Shown here in pieces: positions 30,064 through 38,677 of a stretch of 42,543 bases of DNA; positions within the stretch are counted from its first letter, which is position 1; every line of letters begins with the position of its first letter. Where the stretch lies: the NCBI RefSeq assembly GCF_003852545.1, contig NZ_QAJR01000036.1, positions 1-42,543 on the forward strand, written 5' to 3'. Made by a program: the position numbers and the translations under genes. Source of the DNA: Acidovorax sp. FJL06. Lineage in GTDB: Bacteria > Pseudomonadota > Gammaproteobacteria > Burkholderiales > Burkholderiaceae_C. Under the pieces are notes generated by a model. That model was not told the DNA's origin, did not search any database, and saw nothing but the letters and a program-made list of their open reading frames with translations.

Positions 30064-32141
30064 ACACCTCCGTAAAGTCTTTGCAGCAATGGGCGGGCAG
30101 CAATGCCAACGCCCTCCAGGGGCTGTCGGCCCCCTTGCTCGTGGTGGCCATCCTGGCGCTCATGGTGCTGCCCATCCCCCCCTGGCTGCTCGATGCGTTC
30201 TTCACCCTGAACATCGCCGTGGCCCTGATGGTGATGATGGTGGCGGCCTACATGCTGCGGCCGCTGGATTTCGCGGCCTTTCCGTCGGTGCTGCTGCTCA
30301 CCACCCTCATGCGCCTGTCGCTGAACGTAGCCTCCACCCGCGTGGTGCTGCTGGAAGGCCACACCGGCCCTGGCGCGGCGGGTGCGGTGATTGAGGCCTT
30401 CGGCCACTTCCTGATCGGCGGCAACTTTGCCGTGGGCCTGATCGTGTTCGCGATCCTGGTGGTGATCAACTTCGTGGTGATCACCAAGGGCGCCGAGCGC
30501 ATCGCCGAAGTGTCGGCCCGCTTCACACTGGACGCCATGCCCGGCAAGCAGATGGCGGTAGATGCCGACCTGAACGCCGGCCTGATCGACGAAAAGGAAG
30601 CCAAGCGCCGCCGCGCCGAAGTGGCGGAAGAAGCGAACTTCTTCGGCTCCATGGACGGTGCCTCCAAGTTCGTGCGCGGCGATGCGGTCGCCGGCATCCT
30701 GATCCTCTTGATCAACATCATCGGCGGCTTCGCCATTGGCGTGCTGCAGCACGACCTCTCGGCCAAGCAGGCGGCCGACAGCTACATCCTGCTGGCCATT
30801 GGCGATGCGCTGGTGGCGCAGATCCCCGGCCTGCTGATCTCGGTGGCCGCCGCCATGGTGATCTCGCGCGTGGGCAAGGACCACGACATGGGCCGCCAGA
30901 TCGTGCAGCAGCTGTTCATGTCGCCCCGCGTGCTGGGCGTGACTGCGGGCATCCTGCTGTTGCTCGGCCTGATCCCCGGCATGCCCCATGTGGTCTTCCT
31001 GACCATGGGCAGCCTGCTCGCCTATGGCGCCTGGGTGCTGTACGAACGCCAGAAGGTGCCACCCGAAGTCGAGGCCCCGCCCGCCCCCGTGGCCGACGGT
31101 GAAGCCACCTGGGACGACCTGCAGCCCGTGGACCTGCTCGGCCTGGAGCTGGGCTACCGCCTCATCAGCCTGGTGGACAAGAGCCGCCAGGGCGACCTGC
31201 TCACCCGCATCAAGGGCGTGCGCCGCAAGTTCGCCCAGGAGGTCGGCTTCCTGCCCCCGGCCGTGCACGTGCGCGACAACCTCGAATTGAAGCCCAGCGG
31301 CTACCGCATCACGCTGCGCGGCGTGGTGGTGGGCGAAGGCGAGGCCTTCCCTGGCATGTTCCTGGCCATCAACCCCGGCGGCATCACCACGCCGCTGATC
31401 GGCACGCCCACCACCGACCCCGCATTCGGCCTGCCAGCACACTGGATCGACGATCGGCAGAAGGAAGCCGCACAAATGGCGGGTTTTACGGTCGTTGATT
31501 CCGAAACCGTGATGGCCACCCATTTGTCACACTTGATGCAAGTGCAGGCCGCCAAGCTCCTCAGTCGCACGGAAACGCAGCAACTGGTGGAACACGTGGC
31601 CAAGCTGGCTCCCAAGCTCATCGAAGAAGTGGTCCCGAAAATGGTCTCCATCGCAACGTTCCAGAAAGTCCTGCAGCTGCTGCTGGAAGAGTCTGTGCAC
31701 ATCCGCGATATCCGCACCATCATCGAGACGCTGGCCGAACATGCCGGTGCGGTCTCCGACCCGGTCGAGCTGGCCCGCCGCGTGCGCATTGCGCTCTCGC
31801 CCGCCATCGTGCAGCAGATCTACGGCCCCACGCGCGAACTCAACGTCATTGCCATCGAACCCGGCCTGGAGCGCCTCTTGGTGCAGGCACTGGGCAACAC
31901 GGCCGGCCCCGCGCTCGACCCTGGCGTGGCCGACATCCTCACGCAGAAAGCTGCCGAGGTGGCCCTCAAGCAGGAAGAGATGGGCATGCCCGCCTGCCTG
32001 CTGGTCCCCGACCAGATCCGCAACGCCATCTCCCGCCTGGTGCGCCGCGTGGCCCCCCGCCTGCAGGTGCTTGCGCACAGTGAAATCCCAGAGACCCACA
32101 CCATCCGCATTGGGCCGATCCTTAAAGGTGCATCAGCATGA
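30060..32141 (+). CDS. flhA: flagellar export gate protein FlhA
   Basis: FlhA is the large export-gate protein: an eight-helix membrane ring plus a cytoplasmic nonamer that receives chaperone-cargo complexes. The 693-aa protein has membrane helices in the first 340 residues (LVVAILALMVLPIPPWLLDA, FFTLNIAVALMVMMVAAYML and others), the family FHIPEP core (LLTTLMRLSLNVASTRVVL), and from about residue 350 the cytoplasmic domain (DLLGLELGYRLISLVDKSRQ). It overlaps flhB and flhF by ATGA at both ends, so the group is tightly coupled. Confidence 0.97.
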   Translation: MNTSVKSLQQWAGSNANALQGLSAPLLVVAILALMVLPIPPWLLDAFFTLNIAVALMVMMVAAYMLRPLDFAAFPSVLLLTTLMRLSLNVASTRVVLLEGHTGPGAAGAVIEAFGHFLIGGNFAVGLIVFAILVVINFVVITKGAERIAEVSARFTLDAMPGKQMAVDADLNAGLIDEKEAKRRRAEVAEEANFFGSMDGASKFVRGDAVAGILILLINIIGGFAIGVLQHDLSAKQAADSYILLAIGDALVAQIPGLLISVAAAMVISRVGKDHDMGRQIVQQLFMSPRVLGVTAGILLLLGLIPGMPHVVFLTMGSLLAYGAWVLYERQKVPPEVEAPPAPVADGEATWDDLQPVDLLGLELGYRLISLVDKSRQGDLLTRIKGVRRKFAQEVGFLPPAVHVRDNLELKPSGYRITLRGVVVGEGEAFPGMFLAINPGGITTPLIGTPTTDPAFGLPAHWIDDRQKEAAQMAGFTVVDSETVMATHLSHLMQVQAAKLLSRTETQQLVEHVAKLAPKLIEEVVPKMVSIATFQKVLQLLLEESVHIRDIRTIIETLAEHAGAVSDPVELARRVRIALSPAIVQQIYGPTRELNVIAIEPGLERLLVQALGNTAGPALDPGVADILTQKAAEVALKQEEMGMPACLLVPDQIRNAISRLVRRVAPRLQVLAHSEIPETHTIRIGPILKGASA

Positions 32142-33631
32142 ACATCAAACGCTTTACCGCCCCCACCTCCCGGGAGGCTCTGGCCAAGGCGCGCATGGCC
32201 TTTGGCGACGGCACACTGATCCTGTCCAACCGCCCGACCGCCAACGGCGTCGAAGTGGTGGCCACGGCCGAAGACACGCTGTCGGCGCTGGACGGCGGTG
32301 GTGCGGGCAGCGCACCGCTGCTGGCCCCCAGCGCCGCGCGCAGCACACCGCCGCGCGCCAACCAGGCTCCCATGGGCCTGGACCGCAATCCCGTTGAAGA
32401 AGACACCGAACAACTGGCCATGAGCACGCTGTCGTTCCAGGACTATGTGCGCGAGCGCATGCTGCGCCGCCGCCACGAGGCGCTCAATGGCCCCTCGGAG
32501 GCCCCCACGCTGTCAGAGCGCAGCCGCGATCAGGAACCGGAGCGCGGGCGCGACCGTGAGCGCATGCCCGCCCCCGCCGTGGCACGCCACAACCCGCTGC
32601 GCACCATCCCCATGGACATTCCGCCGGAGCCGCCCCGCCGCCGGCAAGAAGCGGCCAGCGCCCTCCTGATCCAGTCGAACAACCAGCAAAGCCTGATGAA
32701 CGAACTCCACTCCATGAAGGAGTTGATCGAGGACCGCTTCAACACGCTGGCCTGGCTGGGGCAGGCGCGCCAGAACCCGATCCAGTCCAACCTCATGCTC
32801 AAGATGATCCGCGCAGGCTACTCCCCGTCGCTCGCCCGCGCCGTGCTCGAACGCATGCCCGAGGAGCTGTCGGCCGCCGAATCGGTGCGCTGGCTCATGG
32901 AGGTGCTGGAGCGCAACCTCAAGACCGACCAGGCCGATCCCCCGCTGTACGAACAAGGCGGCATCTTCGCCATGGTCGGCTCCACCGGCGTGGGCAAGAC
33001 CACCACCACCGCCAAGCTGGCCGCCATGTGCGCGCGCATCCACGGCCCCGGCAGCGTGGGCCTGATCACGCTCGACACCTACCGCGTGGGCGCGCATGAA
33101 CAGCTGCGCACCTATGGCCGCATGCTGGGCATCGTGGCCCACCTGGCGCACGACCGCGCCGCGCTGCAGGACCTGCTGGGCCTGCTCAGCGGCAAGAAGA
33201 TGGTGCTCATCGACACCACCGGCGTGGCCCCGCGCGACCCGCGCAAGCGCGACATGCTCGATGTGCTGGACCTGCCGCATGTGAACCGCCTGCTGGTGCT
33301 CAACGCCGGCTGCCACGGTGACACGCTGGACGATGTGCTCACCGCGTTCAAGACCGACGGCTCGCAACAGGCCATCCTGTCCAAGGTGGACGAGGCCGTG
33401 AAGCTCGGCCCCGCCATCGACGCGCTGATCCGCCACCAGATGGTGCTGCGCGGCGTGACCAACGGCCAGCGCGTGCCCGAGGACTGGGAGCGTGCCGACG
33501 CGCACCAGCTCATCAGCACCTCCATGCGCGCCCCGGCCAAGTCGGCGTTCGACCCCAAGGCCACCGACCTGAACTTCTTCTTCTCGCACTCGCCCGACAC
33601 CATCACCGAGGGAGGGCTGGTCGATGCTTGA
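32138..33631 (+). CDS. flhF: flagellar biosynthesis GTPase FlhF
   Basis: FlhF is an SRP-like GTPase that places the flagellum, usually at a pole. The 497-aa protein has a basic N-terminal region (about 1-110) with the KRFTAPTSREALAKAR start, a low-complexity charged linker, an N-domain helix bundle (LMNELHSMKELIEDRFNTLA) and the G domain with P-loop GSTGVGKTTT (residues 281-290), DTYRVGAHEQL and DTTGVAPRD. It overlaps flhA by 4 bp and flhG by 8 bp. The presence of flhF suggests polar flagella, but the partner flhG is degenerate; see findings. Confidence 0.96.
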   Translation: MNIKRFTAPTSREALAKARMAFGDGTLILSNRPTANGVEVVATAEDTLSALDGGGAGSAPLLAPSAARSTPPRANQAPMGLDRNPVEEDTEQLAMSTLSFQDYVRERMLRRRHEALNGPSEAPTLSERSRDQEPERGRDRERMPAPAVARHNPLRTIPMDIPPEPPRRRQEAASALLIQSNNQQSLMNELHSMKELIEDRFNTLAWLGQARQNPIQSNLMLKMIRAGYSPSLARAVLERMPEELSAAESVRWLMEVLERNLKTDQADPPLYEQGGIFAMVGSTGVGKTTTTAKLAAMCARIHGPGSVGLITLDTYRVGAHEQLRTYGRMLGIVAHLAHDRAALQDLLGLLSGKKMVLIDTTGVAPRDPRKRDMLDVLDLPHVNRLLVLNAGCHGDTLDDVLTAFKTDGSQQAILSKVDEAVKLGPAIDALIRHQMVLRGVTNGQRVPEDWERADAHQLISTSMRAPAKSAFDPKATDLNFFFSHSPDTITEGGLVDA

Positions 33632-34421
33632 TCTGGGCTTTCACCAGGCCGCAGGGCTGCACAGCTTCACGCCACAGGCCGGACTGCGGATGCTGGCGGT
33701 GGTCAGCCAGGGCAACACCGGGAGCGGGCTGGAAACACTCTGGCAGATCTGCGCCAGCCTGCAGCGGCTGGGCTACCCGGTGGTCGTGCTCGATGGCACG
33801 GCGCAGGAGTCCGACGACAGCCCGGGCCTGCACCACCTGCTGCAACACGCCTCATGGAATGACGGCGCCAGCCTGAACCTGGGGGCCACCGCGTCCTCGC
33901 TTGCCGTGATTCCGGCGGCCAAGGGCCTGCAGCACCTCAGCCGCAAGGCGGGTGGCACGGCGCGGTCGCCCATGGAGGACCTGCTGCCCTACTTCAGGAC
34001 CTATGGACTGATGGTGATCCACGCGCCCGCCGGTACCCTGGGGCCCCTGCTCACCCACACGGCCACGGTGCCGCTGGTGGTCATGGGCAGCGGCGCAGCG
34101 GGCGTGATGACCAGCTACAAGAGCCTCAAGCAGATCGCCCTGCACACCGGGCTGCCGTGCATGGTGGCCGCTTTGCTGCATGGCAACACGGCGGCCGAGC
34201 GCCGCAGGGCCCAGTCCCAGCTGATGACGCTGCAGGCCTGCGCGGAGCGCCATCTGGGTGGGCCCGTGCGGACCACCACCATCGCCACCCAGAACCCCCA
34301 GGAGCTTCAGCGCCTGGCCTTGCAACTGCTGGAAAATGCGGGCACCATGAATGGATCGCTGACTGCGCTGCCGTCCAGCAACTTGGCAGACATGCCTGCG
34401 CATTTTGTCCGGAGCCATTGA
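33624..34421 (+). CDS. flhG: FlhG/MinD-like protein with degenerate ATPase motif
   Basis: Position between flhF and fliA, and overall ParA/MinD-like pattern, mark this 265-aa protein as the FlhG (FleN) equivalent, which normally limits flagellar number. However, the deviant Walker A (usually KGGxGKT) reads SQGNTGSGLET at residues 28-38, with no catalytic lysine; only VVVLDGTA (Walker A'-like) and LMVIHAPAG recall the fold, and Walker B's aspartate is His. GGGAGGG precedes the ATG at 33624, inside flhF. It is intact and not a pseudogene, so it may act without ATP. Homology is inferred from position and fold pattern rather than strong sequence identity. Confidence 0.72.
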   Translation: MLDLGFHQAAGLHSFTPQAGLRMLAVVSQGNTGSGLETLWQICASLQRLGYPVVVLDGTAQESDDSPGLHHLLQHASWNDGASLNLGATASSLAVIPAAKGLQHLSRKAGGTARSPMEDLLPYFRTYGLMVIHAPAGTLGPLLTHTATVPLVVMGSGAAGVMTSYKSLKQIALHTGLPCMVAALLHGNTAAERRRAQSQLMTLQACAERHLGGPVRTTTIATQNPQELQRLALQLLENAGTMNGSLTALPSSNLADMPAHFVRSH

Positions 34422-34448
34422 GTTGATTTTTCCGGAGAAGTTGATCTG

Positions 34449-35165
34449 ATGTACACCGCCAAAGGCCAGCTTGATCGCGATGCCATGATCCGCCAGCATG
34501 TGCCGCTGGTCCGGAGAATTGCGCACCACATGATCGCCAAGCTGCCGCCCAATGTGGAGCTGGATGACTTGATCCAGGTCGGCATGATGGGTCTGGCCGA
34601 TGCGCTCTCGCGCTACGAAGTCGCCCAGGGTGTGCAGTTCGAGACCTTTGCCACCCAGCGCATCCGGGGCGCCATGCTGGACGAGCTGCGCGAGGGTGAC
34701 TGGATGAGCCGCAGCTCGCGCAAGAGCCAGAAAGACATCGAGCACGCGGTGCACCGGCTGGAGCAGAAGCTGGGCCGCAGCCCGCTCGAATCGGAAATCG
34801 CCAGCGAAATGGGCATGAGCCTGCCCGACTACCAGAACCTGCTGGGCAAGGTCCGGGGCACCCAGCTGGTGTACCTGGAAGACATGACCCACGGCAACGA
34901 CGACGAGGAGGGGTTTCTGGACCGCCATGTCGCCGACGCCGATGCCGACCCGGTGGAATTGCTGCGCGACCAGCGCCTCAAAATATCGCTGGTGAATGCC
35001 ATCAAGAGCCTGCCAGAGCGCGAGCAGCACATCATGGGCATGTACTACGAGCACGACATGAATCTCAAGGAGATTGCTGCCGTACTCGGTGTGACGGAGT
35101 CACGGGTGTGCCAGCTGCACAGCCAGTCCATCGCCCGGCTGCGCGCCAAGATGCGCGCGCACTGA
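34449..35165 (+). CDS. fliA: RNA polymerase sigma factor FliA (sigma-28)
   Basis: FliA directs transcription of late flagellar genes such as fliC, flgM and motA and is held by FlgM until the hook is complete. The 238-aa protein shows sigma region 2 (LVRRIAHHMIAKLPPNVELDDLI and FATQRIRGAMLDELR, in parts), region 3 (RSPLESEIASEMGMSLPDYQ) and region 4 with the helix-turn-helix LKEIAAVLGVTESRVCQLH. GGAGAAG precedes the ATG. It ends 11 bp from the convergent flgN gene. The sigma-28-like promoters at 15318, 25698 and 35963 are its likely targets. Confidence 0.97.
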   Translation: MYTAKGQLDRDAMIRQHVPLVRRIAHHMIAKLPPNVELDDLIQVGMMGLADALSRYEVAQGVQFETFATQRIRGAMLDELREGDWMSRSSRKSQKDIEHAVHRLEQKLGRSPLESEIASEMGMSLPDYQNLLGKVRGTQLVYLEDMTHGNDDEEGFLDRHVADADADPVELLRDQRLKISLVNAIKSLPEREQHIMGMYYEHDMNLKEIAAVLGVTESRVCQLHSQSIARLRAKMRAH

Positions 35166-35176
35166 CCCCCCCTTCT

Positions 35177-35551
35177 TCAGCCTGCAGAGCGGTAGATGCG
35201 CGCCACGCCCGGCTTGGCCGCGCGCGCAGCCGACCCATCCCCATAGGTCGACGCCGCATCGGACGGGGGCAGCAGGCCGGCGGCCTGGCGGTCTGCCACG
35301 GCCGACAGGCGTGCCAGGCTTTCACGGTGCACCACCAGCATGTCGCCGACGGCGTTCACCCGCTTTTGCACAGACTCCGGCAGGGGCAGGCCACGCGCGG
35401 TGAATTGTTCGAGCACACGCGCAAACTGCGCCGCGGCATCCCGCAGGGCCGTACTGTGCTGTTCCAGGGATTGGGGGTCCGCCGCGAGAAGGGCGGTAGA
35501 GACTTTATCGATCAGCTGCTCGACAGCTGAGAGGGATTCTTCCAGTGACAT
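35177..35551 (-). CDS. flgN: flagellar synthesis chaperone FlgN
   Basis: FlgN escorts the hook-filament junction proteins FlgK and FlgL to the export gate. The 124-aa product starts at the ATG at 35551 (MSLEESLSAVEQLIDKVSTA) and is helical throughout (SLEQHSTALRDAAAQFARVL; VNAVGDMLVVHRESLARLSA), matching FlgN in size and coiled-coil pattern. Longer upstream frames are not supported. It follows flgM by 46 bp in the flgA-flgM-flgN order. FlgN sequences are weakly conserved, so the call leans on position and length. Confidence 0.87.
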   Translation of the reverse strand: MSLEESLSAVEQLIDKVSTALLAADPQSLEQHSTALRDAAAQFARVLEQFTARGLPLPESVQKRVNAVGDMLVVHRESLARLSAVADRQAAGLLPPSDAASTYGDGSAARAAKPGVARIYRSAG

Positions 35552-35597
35552 GGCGCATTGTGGGGTGGATCGCGCCCGTCTGCCAAGTGGCGGGTGC

Positions 35598-35918
35598 TCA
35601 GCCCCGCGAGCGCGAGAGGATCTCCTGGGCGTTGGACAGCATCTTGTCGGCAATCGCTTCGGCATCGACGGAGAACGCCCCCTTTTCAATGGCGGCGCGA
35701 ACGGCCTTGACCTTGCCGGCATCAAAATCACCGCTGGTGCGGGCGGTCTGGTTCAGGCTCTGGGCAGCGAGGGACACGGTGACAGGCACACCGGCGGTCG
35801 ACGCAGCCAGGGCGTCTTTGGTGGCTCCTTCAGCAGCGCTGGCAGGACTTTTGGCTTGCTTGGCAAGCCCCGTCTGCGCCAAGGCGCCCGGGAGTTCCGG
35901 TTTTTGACCTATCTTCAT
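35598..35918 (-). CDS. flgM: anti-sigma-28 factor FlgM
   Basis: FlgM binds FliA and is exported once the hook is finished, releasing late gene expression. The 106-aa protein starts at the ATG at 35918 (MKIGQKPELP) with GGAGAG upstream. The N-terminal half is disordered (A/S/T-rich); the C-terminal half has the FliA-binding helices (AGKVKAVRAAIEKGAFSVDA and ADKMLSNAQEIL), the typical family pattern. It has its own sigma-28 promoter at 35963-35989, an autoregulatory design known from enteric bacteria. Confidence 0.95.
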   Translation of the reverse strand: MKIGQKPELPGALAQTGLAKQAKSPASAAEGATKDALAASTAGVPVTVSLAAQSLNQTARTSGDFDAGKVKAVRAAIEKGAFSVDAEAIADKMLSNAQEILSRSRG

Positions 35919-35962
35919 CGCTCTCTCCACCACCCCGTTTGATGTGGGGCACAGTAGCAATG

Positions 35963-35989
35963 TTTTCGACCCATTTCGCCGGGACTTTA
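35963..35989 (-). promoter_or_regulatory. sigma-28 (FliA) promoter of flgM
   Basis: On the minus strand TAAAGTCC (from 35989) and GTCGAAAA (35970-35963) are separated by 15 bases between TAAA and the -10 box, as in the TAAAGTTT-N11-GCCGATAA consensus; six of eight -10 bases match. It lies in the 93-bp flgA-flgM gap and about 45 bases before flgM. It closely resembles the fliC promoter at 15318 (both have CCGGCG in the spacer). Confidence 0.75.
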
Positions 35990-36011
35990 GCCATTTATCA
36001 CCAGGGCGTCA

Positions 36012-36821
36012 TCAAAGAGTGACGTCCACCGTCCCACCCTCATTCACAATTCCACTGACGATTCGCCCATTATCCATGCGCACGCGCACAGTTTGCCCCA
36101 CGGAGCCCGCAGACAGCGCCTGCCCTGCCGACGTGACCGCGTAGCCGGGCCCCTGGGCCACCACCTTCACCTGGGCCCCAGCACGAAACAGCAAGGGCGC
36201 CCGCACCATGGTCTGGCGCAATGCCTGGCCGGCCACCAGCTGGCGCGCGGCAATCTGGCCCACCCACAGGTCCGGGTTCGCCATGATGGGGGCGGCATCG
36301 GCCGCCCAGTCCACCTCAGCCTCCGTGGCATCGTTGGCCGTCAGAACCGCCCCCGGCGCCACATTGCCCGTCAGCACCCAGGCCGGGCCAAACGCCTTGA
36401 TGGTCACGGGCAGAAACACATTCCAGGCCATCGCGCCCTCTATGCAGCGCAAGCCCAGGCGGGTGCGTCCCCACAGGCGAGAGCCCACCGGCAGATAGGG
36501 CTCGACCCGCGCGCAAGGTGCCAGGCGCAGGCGCGAATCCAGTGAGCCAACGCTCACTTCCATGCGCAGCGGCAAAGCGGTGGAGGCATTGCGGGACAGG
36601 GCATCGTCCAGCCAGCGCTGCGTCAGGGGGCCCAGGTCCGTGGCCGGATCGCCCACCGCCTGGGCCTGCGCCGCGCCGCCGCCCAGGGCCGCAGCCCAGC
36701 CCAGCCCCACCAGGCACAGCGCGCGCAACGCCGCGCCGCCACGGGCACGCGCTGGCGCGCGCCCGGCAGCAGGTGGCACGCCAAGGGAGGAAGAAAAGGG
36801 GGTTGCAGGGGTTGCGGGCAT
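36012..36821 (-). CDS. flgA: flagellar basal body P-ring formation protein FlgA
   Basis: FlgA is the periplasmic chaperone for P-ring protein FlgI. The ATG at 36821 has AGGAGG 4 bases upstream and gives 269 aa; the same frame is open for a further 235 codons upstream, but that part overlaps the flgB gene. Residues about 28-55 form a signal peptide (LRALCLVGLGWAAALGGG, ending AQAQA). The SAF-like FlgA domain includes SRLRLAPC, PVGSRLWGRTRLGLRC, and the C-terminal ALSAGSVGQTVRVRMDNGRI. It is divergent from flgB and upstream of flgM. Confidence 0.94.
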   Translation of the reverse strand: MPATPATPFSSSLGVPPAAGRAPARARGGAALRALCLVGLGWAAALGGGAAQAQAVGDPATDLGPLTQRWLDDALSRNASTALPLRMEVSVGSLDSRLRLAPCARVEPYLPVGSRLWGRTRLGLRCIEGAMAWNVFLPVTIKAFGPAWVLTGNVAPGAVLTANDATEAEVDWAADAAPIMANPDLWVGQIAARQLVAGQALRQTMVRAPLLFRAGAQVKVVAQGPGYAVTSAGQALSAGSVGQTVRVRMDNGRIVSGIVNEGGTVDVTL

Positions 36822-37034
36822 AAGGCCTCCTGGACATCGGGTGGCCCTCCCACCGGGGGCAAAGGCCATTTCACCCCAGGAACTATAGGCCGACGGCCCC
36901 GGCCCAAAACCCGGAACTGCCCATCCATTTCCACGCTCTTCGCGCTTTAGAAAAAAGGCACGGTCTCCACAATCAAGCAACGCCAAAAAAGCCCCCGGGG
37001 CTGGCGACAGTGCAACCGACGGTGTGAGGCACAC

Positions 37035-37529
37035 ATGCTTGACAAGATGACCAACCAGCTGAATTTCCATGGCAACGCCCTCGTGCTGCGTGCGGAACGT
37101 CAGCGCGCCATCGCCAGCAACATCGCCAACGCCGACACCCCCGGCTACGTCGCACGCGACTTCAAGTTCGGGGATGCCCTGCGGGAGGCCACGGGTGTCA
37201 GCGCGTCCGGCACCGGCGCGGCTGGGGCCGGCTCGGCCGTGACCCGCCTGGCCACCCGTGGCGCCCAGAGCACGGCTGGCACGGCCAGCACCACCGACCC
37301 GCGCCACATCCCGCTGTCCACCGTGCCCGCCACGCCCAGCAGCGCCAGCATCGACAAGCAGGGCGCGCTGGGCTACGGGGTGCAGACGCAGCCCAGCCTG
37401 GACAACAACTCGGTCGACCTGGACCGCGAGCGCTCCAGCTTCGTGGACAACTCGGTGCGCTACGAGGCCACGCTGCGTTTCATCAACGGCAACGCCAAAA
37501 CCATGCTCAGCGCCATCCAGGGCCAATAA
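37035..37529 (+). CDS. flgB: flagellar basal-body rod protein FlgB
   Basis: FlgB is a proximal rod subunit. The 164-aa protein has the conserved rod N-terminus (MLDKMTNQLNFHGNALVLRA followed by IASNIANADTPGYVARDFKF) and a C-terminal helix (VDLDRERSSFVDNSVRYEAT). Between them is a variable, Ala/Thr-rich loop (residues about 55-105) longer than in enteric FlgB. The start is preceded by GTGTGAGGCACAC, in which the AGG of the ribosome site lies in the loop of a 5-bp inverted repeat. It is the first gene of flgBCDEFGH; no promoter could be identified in the 213-bp gap with flgA. Confidence 0.95.
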   Translation: MLDKMTNQLNFHGNALVLRAERQRAIASNIANADTPGYVARDFKFGDALREATGVSASGTGAAGAGSAVTRLATRGAQSTAGTASTTDPRHIPLSTVPATPSSASIDKQGALGYGVQTQPSLDNNSVDLDRERSSFVDNSVRYEATLRFINGNAKTMLSAIQGQ

Positions 37530-37564
37530 GCAAAAGCACTGCAGCGCAGAAAGCGAGCCACGCC

Positions 37565-37969
37565 ATGTCCATGTTCTCCATCTTCAATGTGTCCGGCAGC
37601 GCCATCAGCGCACAGTCGCAGCGGCTCAATGTGGTGGCCAGCAACCTGGCCAACGTCGATGCCGTGGCGGGCCCCGATGGCAAGGCCTACAAGGCGCGCC
37701 AGGTGGTGTTCCAGACCGCGCCCATGGGCGCCGACAGCGCGGCCGGCGTGCGCGTGAGCGGGATGAGCGAGAGCAATGTGCCCGGCCGCCGCGTGCACGA
37801 CCCCAGCCACCCCTCGGCCGACGAGCAGGGCTATGTGACGCACTCGAACGTGAATGCGGTGGAAGAGATGGTCAACATGATCTCGGCCTCGCGCTCGTAC
37901 CAGAACAACGTCGAGGTCATGAACACGGCCAAGTCGCTGCTCCTCAAGACCCTGCAGATGGGCCAGTAA
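37565..37969 (+). CDS. flgC: flagellar basal-body rod protein FlgC
   Basis: FlgC is a proximal rod subunit. The 134-aa product is the family length, with the N-terminal rod motif FNVSGSAISAQSQRLNVVAS and NLANVDA, the mid-region KARQVVFQT, and the C-terminal helix VNAVEEMVNMISASRSYQNN, which occurs in all rod/hook proteins. A weak AGAAAGCGAG ribosome site precedes the ATG. It lies 35 bp after flgB and 16 bp before flgD. Confidence 0.97.
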   Translation: MSMFSIFNVSGSAISAQSQRLNVVASNLANVDAVAGPDGKAYKARQVVFQTAPMGADSAAGVRVSGMSESNVPGRRVHDPSHPSADEQGYVTHSNVNAVEEMVNMISASRSYQNNVEVMNTAKSLLLKTLQMGQ

Positions 37970-37985
37970 CCCCGGGAGACCCACC

Positions 37986-38639
37986 ATGATCCTCAGCGCC
38001 ACCAACGCCGCTACCACCACCACGGATTCGGCCACCAAGGCCAATGCCGCGAGCGATCCCTCGGCGGCCCAGGACCGGTTCCTGAAGCTGCTGGTTGCCC
38101 AGCTCAACAACCAGGACCCGATGAACCCGCTGGACAACGCCCAGATGACCTCGCAGATCGCGCAGATCAACACGGTGACCGGCATCCAGCAGCTCAACCA
38201 GACCATGCAGAGCATGGCCTCCCAGTTCAACTCGCTGCAGGTCATGCAGGGCACGGCGCTGATCGGGCGCAACGTGATGATCGAAGGCTCCAGCCTGGCC
38301 GTGGCCGACAAGGCCGGCAAAGGCGGTTTCGAGCTGCCCTCGGCCGCCACCAACGTGAAGGTCGAGGTCACGACGGCCGGGGGCCAGGTGCTGGACACCA
38401 TTGACCTGGGCGCCAAGGCAGCAGGCCGCCACACGTTTGAGTGGGATGCGAGCAAGTACACCGGCGCCACCGATGCGCTGCAGTTCCGCGTCACGGCCGT
38501 CAACGGCGCCACCAAGCTGCCCAGCACGCCGCTGGCCCTGTCCAAGGTCACGGCCGCGGGCGCCGAAGACGGCCAGCTCAAGCTGACCCTCGCCAACGGC
38601 AAAACCATCAGCTACAGCCAGATCAAGGCCCTGGTCTAA
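37986..38639 (+). CDS. flgD: flagellar hook assembly protein FlgD
   Basis: FlgD is the scaffold cap that allows hook subunits to assemble and is lost when the hook is done. The 217-aa product has the conserved N-terminal region DRFLKLLVAQLNNQDPMNPL (about residues 31-50) and the export-signal context around it, then a C-terminal FlgD Ig-like/tudor domain (VTTAGGQVLDTIDLGAKAAG; DASKYTGATDALQFRVTAVN). GGGAG precedes the ATG. It is followed 38 bp on by flgE, its substrate. Confidence 0.96.
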   Translation: MILSATNAATTTTDSATKANAASDPSAAQDRFLKLLVAQLNNQDPMNPLDNAQMTSQIAQINTVTGIQQLNQTMQSMASQFNSLQVMQGTALIGRNVMIEGSSLAVADKAGKGGFELPSAATNVKVEVTTAGGQVLDTIDLGAKAAGRHTFEWDASKYTGATDALQFRVTAVNGATKLPSTPLALSKVTAAGAEDGQLKLTLANGKTISYSQIKALV

Positions 38640-38677
38640 CCCGGACCGAACCCCTTCGCCCCCATCAGGAGAACACC

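Noticed and set aside
30003-31523. Long minus-strand frame opposite flhA (506 codons).
   Set aside because: It is the complement of a conserved membrane protein and gives a His/Gln-rich product with no family resemblance.
36821-37526. In-frame upstream extension of flgA over flgB.
   Set aside because: The extension has no signal peptide, overlaps flgB on the other strand, and the ATG at 36821 has an AGGAGG site and a signal peptide.
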